This document shows, piece after piece, positions 1-8,475 of a stretch of DNA of 24,099 nt. Under the pieces are notes generated by a model. That model was given only the letters and a program-made list of their open reading frames with translations, was not told the DNA's origin and searched no databases. A program made the position numbers and the translations under genes. The stretch covers positions 1-24,099 of the forward strand of contig QXVZ01003431.1 of the NCBI GenBank assembly GCA_008931825.1, written 5' to 3'. Position 1 is the stretch's first letter. The number at the start of each line of letters is the position of its first letter. Origin of the DNA: Phallusia fumigata. Its lineage: Eukaryota; Chordata; Ascidiacea; Phlebobranchia; Ascidiidae.

Positions 1-245
1 TTCATCATTCCGTAAATTAGTGTTACCCCCGACGACCTCTATTGGGCAAGTGGGTGTGTACTGTCGCGTGTTGATCTTGGTGCGAAATGTTTATTTCCGT
101 ACATGTTTCACATGTATTTGGTTTTGAAATGCAATTTTAAAGTTTGAAAGCCAATGTTGTTTCATATTTGTTTATTTGACACTTTTTAGCAGTAGGCGCC
201 AGTTTACAAATCCGTGTTCGGCAATTGTTGTTTGCCTCCGAACCA
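1..245 (+). promoter_or_regulatory. Upstream region and 5' UTR of the SDR gene
   Basis: AT-rich sequence before the first ATG of the retinol dehydrogenase-like gene. No TATA box or other promoter element is convincing. A run ending in TTTTTAG/CAG near 184-192 could serve as a splice acceptor (5' UTR intron or spliced-leader addition), but nothing else supports it. The reading frame is open back to about 225 without an ATG; the first in-frame ATG is at 246. Confidence 0.35.
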
Positions 246-3030
246 ATGGAAAAAGTTCCCAAACCGATTAGCGCACATGGTAGCTGGGTTCGTTCCGATG
301 TGAAGTTGTGCGGCAAAACAGTTATAATTACTGGAGCAAACACTGGAATAGGTTACTGGACAGCTGTTGATCTTGTAAAACGCGAGGCAAAAGTGATCAT
401 TGCCTGTCGGAATGCTGAAAAGGCCCAGGAAGCAAAAGCCAAGGTTTGTTTGTTTGTTTCCTTTTTATACTTGAGGGGAGTTCGCTCACAATATATCTGC
501 CATGGAGATACCAGTCCATTGCACTTTCTTGCATAAGTTTGTGACTGTTTAGGTTGCCCCATCGGGTGTCACACGTTTAGAGACATGTGGTTTACATTTT
601 TTGCGTTGGGAACACAAGAGACCCAAACAAGATATAGAACCCACAAACTGATTGCACTAACCTTAGCCATTTCGGTGGTTTGTCGATCTAAAGGTCTATT
701 CACACCAGACAGTGTAACGTAGCACATATTAGTCCTGTTTACGAGTGTAGTGCATTGAAGCAAAGCACATACCATGAGTGCATATACATTGGGACCCAGC
801 CGAAACGCTAGACATGTTGGTTAGATATTAGTCAAAACAAACCACCTCTGCAACTCTCTGCTGTAAATGTATATTGCATTTCATTCCAGCAGTATACCAT
901 ATTCAAAATGCTTTCAAAATTTTGTGGTTTCTTGCTAGTCCAGGTTGGCTTGGAAGGCCTAGTGCAATTTTGTCTGACTTTGTTTGTATCCTGTTTTTTG
1001 AACTGGTACAGTGTAATCATAGCTGAAATTATTCAAATTCATCAAGAACCACTTGTTGGAGTTGAATGAAACTTAAACAGATAGTATTTGAAGTTGCAGG
1101 TATTGCTAGCTTGGTGAACCTAAAGCCCTAGTGGTTGCCAAGCAGTATGAGGGCATATTGTGTATTGACTCTGTTTATGTTGAGATTTTGCAATTATTTT
1201 TGTGTCTAACTAGATTGTTGAAAAAACGAAATGCCCCGATGAAAATGTTGTTGTCAAAAGTCTTGATCTTTCCTCCTTTGCATCGATAAGGAAATTTGCT
1301 GAGGATATTAATGCTACAGAAGAGAGACTTGATATACTCATCAATAATGCTGGTTCGAAACTAAGAAAAATTGTGATTAAAGTTTTAAAACAAACCCTAT
1401 TATTTCAGTAAATTCAGGGATATAGTGTAATGACAATTCATAAACATAACAAATCCAATGCACTTGGGAATGCCAAACAAATAGATCACCTCCATAAGAA
1501 TTGTGGTTTTGATTGTGTTTGCTTTTTATAACAGTGGCTTATCTGTAGACTACCAGAATGCAAATAACCACTGACATTTGTAAAAAGGAGTAATGTGGAT
1601 TCCTGAGAGCAAAACTGAAGATGGATTTGAAACACATTTTGGTGTCAATCACCTCGGCCATTTTCTTCTTACAAACTTGCTTTTGGATTTGATAAAGGTG
1701 TGTATAAAAAAAATTAGTTAATGTTTGTTGTATACTAATGTTAAGAGTGAAAACCCAATATGACTGGGCCGGAAAAATTCCCTTTGTTTCTTAGTTTCAA
1801 TGAAAGCCACCTTTTTTACCCATTTACTTTGGTCATGAAATATACATATAAATGTAAATAAATTGATTAAATTTTCTATTGTTTACACAGAAAAGTACAC
1901 CCAGTCGTATTGTAGTTCTCTGCTTATAACCAGAGCAAACTGGCCAATGTTCTATTCAGTAGGCATTTGTCCAAGTTGTTAAAAGGTGTGTACTGTAATT
2001 TTACTTTTTACTGAGTCAAATTTGGCATGTTAAAAAAGTGTTTTTGTAACCTGCAGACGGTTTAAAGTCCCATAACAAAATTGCTTTTGGAAACAGTGTA
2101 ATTTTACCACAAATGTTTTTTTAGTAAACCCAATTAGACATTTATTATGTGAACACTAAGACCAGCTTAAACACTACATAAGGACAGACTTTTATGATTA
2201 GGATAATATGTAGAACTATGACTGTTATTCTCTATTCTTCTTCATTTGCCATTATCTTACATTTTAGGCACAGGAGTCACTGTAAACAGTGTCCATCCAG
2301 GCTTTGTGAAGACAAATTTACAACAGTACATCGATGAACCGGGAAGTTACTTCATGAAAACCATTATAAAAATCAGTCGATGGTTTCCATTTTGGAAAGA
2401 TCCGGAACATGGAGCACAGACTTCAATTTACTGTGCCATTGCACCTGAACTTGCAGATGTAACTGGGAGATATTTTAGGTAAATATAGAAATAGTATTAA
2501 ACAGAAGATGAATGTTAATAAAATGTTAATACTTTTACCTTTTTTTCAGAGATAAATGTGTTCGATGAAACTTCCTAATTACTAGTACGAAGGGTATCTT
2601 ATATTTGTTTGACTTATTCTTAGCATAATGCAGTGTTTATAGATTTTGGTAAGCGTGAAATATTACTATTAATACTTTGTTCATACCTAGTAAAAAGGTA
2701 TAATTCATTTAAATCCCATAAATGAGAATATTTAACAGGCACTACTTCTACACTTTTTGTGCTTGGCCAAAGGGAACAGACTTAAGGTTTTCAGGTTAAA
2801 AAAACTTTACTTTACCTGGGTAGTTTTGGGCTTGTATTTGGTTAAAATAAAGGTTGTAGCTCATACACATATTGCACTAGACCCCACTTGTAGACAACTT
2901 TTTTGCAGTTAAGTTTTTTTTCAGTGATTGCAAGGTTGACAATGAGTCTAATCCAGCAAAGAGTGATTCTGATGCGGAAAAATTGTGGAACATGAGCCTG
3001 GAAATGACAAAACTCAATGATCAACAATAA
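246..3030 (+). CDS. Retinol dehydrogenase-like short-chain dehydrogenase (RDH11-14 type), six exons, frame broken in exon 4
   Basis: Exons: 246-443, 1214-1352, 1588-1697, 1891-1985, 2268-2478, 2925-3030, all with GT-AG boundaries. The protein shows the NADP-binding TGANTGIG motif (residues 29-36), an ACRN motif (53-56) typical of NADP(H)-preferring RDHs, LINNAG (108-113), the [14 protein letters not shown] helix, YNQSK (the catalytic Tyr-x-x-x-Lys) and the [10 protein letters not shown] loop after it. The last exon gives the usual SDCK...EKLWNMS tail of the family. Members reduce or oxidise retinal/retinol or related carbonyls using NADP(H). No N-terminal membrane anchor is visible, closer to RDH13/14 than RDH11/12. 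Exon 4 is anomalous: it reads correctly through SRIVVL, then jumps to AYNQSK in another frame, losing roughly 26 residues including the catalytic serine and creating a stop at 1927-1929. With the gap filled the protein would be about 312 residues, normal for the family. Either the gene is damaged or the assembly has a deletion. Confidence 0.85.
444..1213 (+). other. Intron 1 of the SDR gene
   Basis: A 770-base intron between codons 66 and 67, donor GTTTGT, acceptor preceded by TCTAACTAG. It is AT-rich with no coding similarity or structured RNA that I can recognise; short open frames on both strands look random. Confidence 0.8.
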
Positions 3031-3612
3031 TTTTGTACTATAATGTTCCCAACAATTCAGTACGAACAGCACAATTTAGTTATACAACTATATTTGGGCA
3101 GCATCATTAATTCTGCACAAGGTGATTAAAATGTGAAATATATTTTGCAACACAACATAATTTTTGTGCAGAACTATTGTTCATTGTTAAACTATGCTTG
3201 TGGAGTCATAATTTTCAATCAAGGTCTGCTGTGCTTAGTCGATTCACTGTCAAAAGATGATAAGTTAAAGCCCTAAAATATGTTTAATACACTGAAATAT
3301 TGTTATTTTAAGTTATGACTTCCAAAAGCATGATCGGTGTGGTGAATGTTGATGTGTGTACTTTATTTTGAGCTAGAATTCTGCAGAATTATTCTAAAAC
3401 TTAAAGGTAAATGTTAATTAGGTTCCATCAATCTGTGTATGCACGTTTGTATATGTATTGGGGTTTGTAACGCGTATCAGTTTCCGTTTGTACCTGTGTA
3501 TCTTGCGTATGTGGCCGTCCTGTCCTTTCACGCAACTACTGTTCTTGCCATCGTTCTTTTCGTCTTCTTTGCCTACGTAGACATCGCATATATCACGCCA
3601 TGCATGTATAAT
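3031..3612. other. 3' flank of the SDR gene, nothing recognised
   Basis: AT-rich sequence following the TAA stop. An ATTAAA at 3125-3130 is the nearest poly(A)-signal-like hexamer for the plus-strand SDR transcript. I see no gene, RNA or repeat in the remainder. Confidence 0.4.
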
Positions 3613-3800
3613 AAGGGCGGATGAGCAGGGCGTGGGGTTTGCGCAATTTCGCGCACGTGCGGGCTGCCCGCCACCCTTTGGCCGAACTTACAACTAAATC
3701 GTCGAATGGGCTGAGGCGCTCGACCCACATACAGAAATAAAAAACTGATCGGGATTCGTCCTCGGGATCGTCCCGGGTTCGAACCCCGTGAAAAAAAAAA
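3613..3800 (+). repeat. GC-rich tRNA-derived SINE-like insert with A-tail
   Basis: About 190 bases of GC- and CpG-rich sequence in an AT-rich setting. A perfect Pol III B-box-like element GGTTCGAACC lies at 3776-3785 inside a T-arm-like stem. A degenerate A-box/D-arm-like segment TGGGCTGAGGCGCTCGACC begins at 3707. The element ends in ten A residues (3791-3800). This order (A box, B box, A-tail) is that of a tRNA-derived SINE. It does not fold as an intact tRNA: the D loop is short, the spacing is wrong and no acceptor stem pairs with the A-run. I found no clear target-site duplication, so the left boundary is approximate. Confidence 0.5.
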
Positions 3801-4229
3801 CGCAACATTTTTTGACACAAAACCCCTGTCTGCCTCTGCTTTGCGTTGGTCCATAGATACTACATATACTATGTTGGTCGCTGATGTCATTTCTACCTCG
3901 TGATGACAATCACCAACCTTCATCAAGAAATACAAATTAAGTGTATTTGTGGAAACGAAATTTTCTGTTTTGTTAAATTTTAATAAATCAAAGGCTTCAG
4001 ACTTGTTCTGAGAAAAAAACGTTTCTGAGAGGTAAAAAAGAACTTGAAGTAGAACATAGCGAGCACATGAACGCTTTGTTTGCCAACATTTACTTGGGTT
4101 TGGTTGATTTTGTAGTTGTACCAAAGTTATTTTTTTAAATTGCGTTGGTTAGCTATGAAACAAGGACACCTAGTTTTTTGCATCAGCTTCTGGCAGCTTA
4201 ATAAGGCTCTTGCATTAATGACGGTATGA
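3801..4229. other. Intergenic sequence, nothing recognised
   Basis: AT-rich unique-looking sequence between the SINE-like insert and the presumed AVL9 promoter. A minus-strand open frame of 183 codons crosses it and the insert but resembles no protein and reads through the tRNA-like segment, so it is not annotated as a gene. Confidence 0.4.
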
Positions 4230-4558
4230 CTAAGATTTGAAACACTCGTCAGTTGTGAGTTGTTGCGTCAGTGCGTGGAGCTTTTTTGAATCGTCAGCCG
4301 CGCCATACCAACAACGGCACCGAACAAAAGTAACCAATATACAAATCTGCACAGTTAAACGATTCTGTGTCTGCTCGAATTTTCGGGTTGGAAGAGTTGA
4401 TTTTTTGTGTATTTCGTGGCATTATTCTACTGGCAGCACTTGATTGGGACGTAACGGCGCTGGGCAACGGTTTAATTATGAGCGAAATTTCAAGTATATT
4501 AAAAAATTGTCAGTGTTTTTCTAAGTTTTTTCGCCATCCGCTGCCCTTTTGGTGATAG
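4230..4558 (+). promoter_or_regulatory. AVL9: Presumed AVL9 promoter and non-coding first exon
   Basis: This stretch is richer in CpG than its surroundings and ends in a perfect splice donor, ATAG/GTAAGT at 4558/4559. The frame before the donor closes with TGA at 4553-4555 (an ATG-initiated 25-codon frame starts at 4478). The exon is therefore non-coding with respect to AVL9, and would carry an upstream ORF if it is part of the mature transcript. No TATA box is evident. The transcription start is not determinable from sequence. Confidence 0.4.
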
Positions 4559-5103
4559 GTAAGTGCGTCACTGCTTACGTTGCAATACTGACATTGGTCG
4601 AAAAATATTTTCGGAAACACTGCATTAACATCGCAGATCAAAAGTTCCCGGCGTAACCAGTTGTGATTTGTGAATTTGATGCACTGTGTGTATTCGTCCT
4701 GCTGTTACACTCGAGATCTGGCTTGTATGTTGCCAATGTATTAGTTTTGTTTGTAAACGATATGTAAAGTTGCTTAGCTCGCAGTAACTACAATGCAGAG
4801 CTTCTTTTTTCGTTTATTGGCTGTGGCGTATTACAAACGAACTAGAGTAAATTGAAAAACCTACTACTTGACTCTTTCTTTGGCCAACTGCACCAGAAGC
4901 ATGCCAGAAAAAAACTCAAATCTGCACAGGTTATAAAAATCATGCTAGGCTGTCCAGCACACACACTGTTGTCATATGAATACTAATAGGACCTATACCC
5001 TGCACTACTTACTGATAGTAATACATGAAGTCATATAAAGCAAAATTTTGTGGTTAACAACATCATTCCTGTGAAATATAAATTATCTTGTATTTGTCTT
5101 CAG
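4559..5103 (+). other. AVL9: Putative 5' UTR intron (or outron) of AVL9
   Basis: Bounded by the GTAAGT donor at 4559 and the acceptor TATTTGTCTTCAG ending at 5103. If AVL9 is spliced-leader trans-spliced, the acceptor at 5103 could be the trans-splice site and this segment part of the discarded outron. No coding potential recognised inside. Confidence 0.45.
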
Positions 5104-5142
5104 AACTTGACTTGTTCTCATTGGAACTCCTACACAGCAGTG

Positions 5143-5178
5143 ATGTGTTTTTTCAAAAAAGGGAATATATTGTGGTAA
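5143..5178 (+). promoter_or_regulatory. Short upstream ORF in the AVL9 leader
   Basis: An ATG at 5143 opens an 11-codon frame ending TAA at 5176-5178, 21 bases before the AVL9 ATG and downstream of the 5103 acceptor. It would be in the mRNA whether the leader is cis- or trans-spliced at 5103. Its existence is read from the sequence; any effect on translation is inference. Confidence 0.4.
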
Positions 5179-5199
5179 ATTTGTTTGGTGGCAAGAAAG

Positions 5200-7248
5200 A
5201 TGAACATCGCAACAGAGGACAAGGCAGTTTTGCATGTTGTTGTTGTCGGGTTTCACCACAAAAAAGGCTGTCAGGTAGAATATGCATATCCTCCTCTTAT
5301 AGAAGGTGAACCACATGATTCTACTAATGTTCCAAATGAATGGAAATACTTGCCATCATTGGTTCTACCTGATGGAGCTCATAACTACAATGAAGATACT
5401 ATATATTTTCATTTGCCACCAAGGGAATCATATGAAAAGCAAACTACAGTTTTCGGTGTGTCATGTTATCGCCAAATTTCATCAGATCTATTGAAACGGA
5501 AGGATGCTGACATAACACGGGGTACAGTGCAAAAAAGTGTGGTAGTACTTAGCCAAAAGCCACTGTATGGAATACTAAATGCAAAACTTCATATGATAAC
5601 TCAAGCATACTTTGAAGAAAAGGATTTTTCCAAGATTGACATTTTAAAAGAGTTATTTGACCATATCAACTTGTCAATGACCAGAATAGATGAGTCCCAA
5701 CGCTTTTTGGACATGTCAGCTAGAACATTGGTCACAAAGTTTAATCATCAGATAGTGATGCTGTTTAAACTGATTCTTCTGGAAAGGCGAATATTATTCT
5801 ACACTTCACCTGTTAAGCATTTGGTTGGTGGAATAATGGCTCTTTTGTCTTTGTTTCCTAGTATGATCGATAAGGGATTAAAGTACTCAACCACATCCTA
5901 CAGCAAATACATCCAAAACATCGATGTTAATGATGAAGAACAAGTGCCAACTGCAGGCACTGTTGATACAATGCGTAATGGTGAAACAGAAGTAAATGTT
6001 CAAACTCCTAGTGAGCAAAGTGTTAATGGGCAACAAACTGCTACTACTACATCCTTGCAGCCAATGACAGTGAGTGAAAACAACCATCCAGAAAAAAATC
6101 TAGATTTGACTGAAAGTGTTGTAGGTGATGAGGCAGCTCTAGCCAATAAGAGACGAATATTAAGTGAAACTAACAGCACATCAAGTCTGTGGTCGGCTAC
6201 ATCTGACAGAGCAATGGAAGTTGCACAGAACATCTCTACCGGACTTGAATCACTGACTTCTGTGGTTAGTACGGCTTTTTACAACACAGAAACCATACAT
6301 TCTGCTGGATGGGATGGTGCCCATGAAATTGAAGACGATGATGATGTATTGGTTCCAGGGTTTGGCAATGCAAGACTTGAAATCAAAACTGATTCCCCTG
6401 CCAAGACCCAAAGTTCGAATATGCCAGAGGATTTAAACATTGAGCGGGGTGATTATGTTCCAAAACCAAGATCAAGTACCATGCTCAGTGTACTGAAAAA
6501 AGATGGATATGCATCACCGATAGAATGTGACACATTTGGATTTCCTTTATCTGTTTTTACAAGGGGATATCTATGTCTGCCATATGTTGCTTTACAACAG
6601 CACAGTGACCTCATGGAAAATTTGGAACGAGGATATGTTATCGGTGCCACTAACATCCTCTTTAAGTCCAATCCGAACCTTGCAGATGTAGTTGTAGACC
6701 TTGAAGAATGTGCCTTGGACATACGGGATGCCAACTTAAAAAGATTAATACATCTATCAGCAGCTGATTTGCGATTTGCACAACATTTGGTGGAAAATGT
6801 GACAGGGGAAGAGGACAGTTTTGACACAACAGGTTGGGAGGGAGGCAATGAGTGGATTCAGGCTCAGTTTTTGGAGTACTTACTGTCGATGTTGGCCATC
6901 TCTACGGAAGTAAATGCAAACCCAAAGGACATGCATGATTACAACGAATATTTTATTGCTGCTTGGAAACAAACACAGAACTATCAGGTTTGGGCTTGCA
7001 AAGCCCATGCCGCAATGGCAAACATTAAGCCCATTCATCCATTTCAAGCCCAATACTCTGTCAGTGACATGCGACTTCGTTTGCATCATAACTTACAAAG
7101 TAGTGACAGAGGCCGAAAGATTGAGGATGCCATGACCACTGCAAATCAAGCTGTTGCAAACACTGGAAAGTTCATGGGCTCTGCATTTGTTTCAGCGCGG
7201 TCAAGTGTGACTTCCTGGTGGACAAACAGATCAAAAAACAGTTCATAA
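5200..7248 (+). CDS. AVL9: AVL9 homologue, DENN-family protein of the late secretory pathway
   Basis: A 682-residue protein (human AVL9 is about 648) in one uninterrupted exon. The start is ATG 5200, with A at -3; the frame opens further upstream only without an ATG. The N-terminal uDENN-type core is highly recognisable: VVVVGFHHKKGCQVEYAYPP (residues 14-33), then EWKYLP, LPDGAHNY, FHLPPR and VFGVSCYRQI. The central DENN segment holds FKLILLERRILFY and LVGGIMALLSLFP (about 184-223). Residues about 241-427 are a low-complexity Asn/Thr/Ser/Glu-rich linker. The conserved C-terminal part resumes at DTFGFPLSVFTRGYLCLPYV (about 444-463). In yeast Avl9 acts in exocytic traffic from the Golgi, and in mammals AVL9 is linked to epithelial polarity and migration; that role is inferred here from family. 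The lack of coding introns is unlike vertebrate AVL9. Confidence 0.95.
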   Translation: MNIATEDKAVLHVVVVGFHHKKGCQVEYAYPPLIEGEPHDSTNVPNEWKYLPSLVLPDGAHNYNEDTIYFHLPPRESYEKQTTVFGVSCYRQISSDLLKRKDADITRGTVQKSVVVLSQKPLYGILNAKLHMITQAYFEEKDFSKIDILKELFDHINLSMTRIDESQRFLDMSARTLVTKFNHQIVMLFKLILLERRILFYTSPVKHLVGGIMALLSLFPSMIDKGLKYSTTSYSKYIQNIDVNDEEQVPTAGTVDTMRNGETEVNVQTPSEQSVNGQQTATTTSLQPMTVSENNHPEKNLDLTESVVGDEAALANKRRILSETNSTSSLWSATSDRAMEVAQNISTGLESLTSVVSTAFYNTETIHSAGWDGAHEIEDDDDVLVPGFGNARLEIKTDSPAKTQSSNMPEDLNIERGDYVPKPRSSTMLSVLKKDGYASPIECDTFGFPLSVFTRGYLCLPYVALQQHSDLMENLERGYVIGATNILFKSNPNLADVVVDLEECALDIRDANLKRLIHLSAADLRFAQHLVENVTGEEDSFDTTGWEGGNEWIQAQFLEYLLSMLAISTEVNANPKDMHDYNEYFIAAWKQTQNYQVWACKAHAAMANIKPIHPFQAQYSVSDMRLRLHHNLQSSDRGRKIEDAMTTANQAVANTGKFMGSAFVSARSSVTSWWTNRSKNSS

Positions 7249-7444
7249 AACTTTTGTTGAGACAGTTAAATACTGTTGTTAATTTTCCAAGCAATATTGC
7301 TATGTGCTGCCAAGATGATAAAGGCAAAATGCTTGCAACACTAATAATGCTGAAATACCTGCCCTGTGTGTGCAAGGTTTATTGTTCCAGTCTCACACTA
7401 ATATTTTTTTGACAAAAAAACTTGGGTGCAAAACAAACAACTTT

Positions 7445-7450
7445 AATAAA
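7445..7450 (+). terminator. Candidate AVL9 polyadenylation signal AATAAA
   Basis: Canonical hexamer about 200 bases after the AVL9 stop codon, the first one in the 3' flank. Later hexamers could give longer 3' UTRs. Confidence 0.45.
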
Positions 7451-8439
7451 GCTTGCCGGGATGCTCATGCTGCACATTACTCGTTCAAAGTTCGTCGACC
7501 ACTTCATGACGATAAATATGAAGCAAATAACAACAAAACAGAAAAATATGTGAAGTCATATCTTTTTCAATTGTTGTAAATGTTTAAGCATACCCAAATA
7601 TGAAGAATGGTGTTTTAGGTGACATTGTGCGGGTTATATTTTTGTAGTGCAATATATTCTTTAGTTGTTGTACTGTGGTTGTGTCCGTGTGTGAAGCTTT
7701 TCCATGTAGTATGGTATGACTCAATAGTTGCATCCTGTTCCTAGTTACTGCTTGTACCACTGCATAAGTTGTCCCACTTGCACAAGTTTCATCCATGCAA
7801 AGCAAATCTGCATACATGGCTGTTGCCCTCATGTTTTAATTATTGCACAAAATTTAATGAAAAATATAATGTTTCGGAGTAAACGTGCAAGTAGTTTTGG
7901 ATGTGTTTCAGGAACACTTATTCATTCTAAGGTGCTTAGTCTATTGTGTGTTATAAATTTTGGATTTGGATCTGCCTTGTAATGCTGGTTTGCTTTTCAC
8001 CACTTGGTAATCTGGTGTTCAAAACAAAATTTGGAGTTTATCAAATTTCCAAATAAAAATAATAGCTCCATCATCATGCAGTAAATCTCTGATCAAATAT
8101 TTTTAGCCTTGCTAAGTTTTTGTAAACTTTTTTACCACCGGTACAATAAACTGGATTAGTCTTGCTCCTGCACATGTCATGAATGTAATCATATGTAATA
8201 ATTTATTTTTCAAACTTTTTGTACATGGATGTACACTGCATCTACTATCATATGAATGATAACAACCATATGCTTGTCTTCAGCAAGTTTGCATCTTCCA
8301 TTACATTTGGCTTTTGTGTAAAAACATGTTTGTGAAACTGTAAATGTAGAGAAGTTTTGTTTCTATATTCAGTAGCCAGTAAATAACAGTTGTGCAACTA
8401 CTTTTCACTGTCTTTTTCTTCATATTGAATGGATTTCTT

Positions 8440-8475
8440 TTACTGTTTAGGTTGTAACTGTTAACTACAGGCAGA
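8440..8475 (+). promoter_or_regulatory. FOCAD: Splice acceptor immediately before the FOCAD start codon
   Basis: A pyrimidine-rich tract is followed by CTGTTAACTACAG ending at 8470; only GCAGA separates it from the ATG at 8476. An acceptor this close to the start fits either a 5' UTR intron or spliced-leader trans-splicing, which is common in ascidians. No matching nearby donor was identified. Confidence 0.45.

Larger units (their letters stand above)
7249..8475 (+). other. AVL9 3' UTR and AVL9-FOCAD intergenic region
   Basis: 1.2 kb without a convincing gene. AATAAA hexamers at 7445-7450, 8052-8057 and 8145-8150 are candidate AVL9 poly(A) signals. The distal end holds pyrimidine-rich sequence running into the FOCAD acceptor. 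Short open frames on both strands have no recognisable similarity. The spacing is too long for a tight tunicate-style operon, although AVL9 and FOCAD are co-oriented. Confidence 0.5.

Noticed and set aside
2550..2568. Main terminal exon of the SDR gene at the first acceptor
   Set aside because: It would add only six residues; the acceptor at 2924 restores the conserved family C-terminus in frame, so it is taken as the main form. The first is kept as a possible variant.
3707..3790. Possible functional tRNA gene
   Set aside because: There is a good T-arm/B box, but the D arm is degenerate, spacing from A to B box is long, and no acceptor stem pairs with the sequence before the A-run. A SINE fits better.
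3895..4010. Box C/D snoRNA suggested by TGATGA near 3901 and CTGA near 4007
   Set aside because: No terminal stem brings the boxes together, no internal C'/D' boxes are clear, and it is not in an intron of a known host gene.
3573..4124. Minus-strand open frame of 183 codons between the SDR gene and AVL9
   Set aside because: It reads through the tRNA-like SINE segment, has no recognisable protein similarity or domain, and has no support on either side for splicing or expression.
5185..5199. Longer N-terminus of AVL9
   Set aside because: The frame is open for five codons upstream but without an ATG; homology begins after the ATG at 5200, which has A at -3.
7249..8475. Operon linking AVL9 and FOCAD
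   Set aside because: The intercistronic distance is 1.2 kb with several AATAAA signals, whereas tunicate operons usually have very short spacers. Co-orientation alone is not enough.
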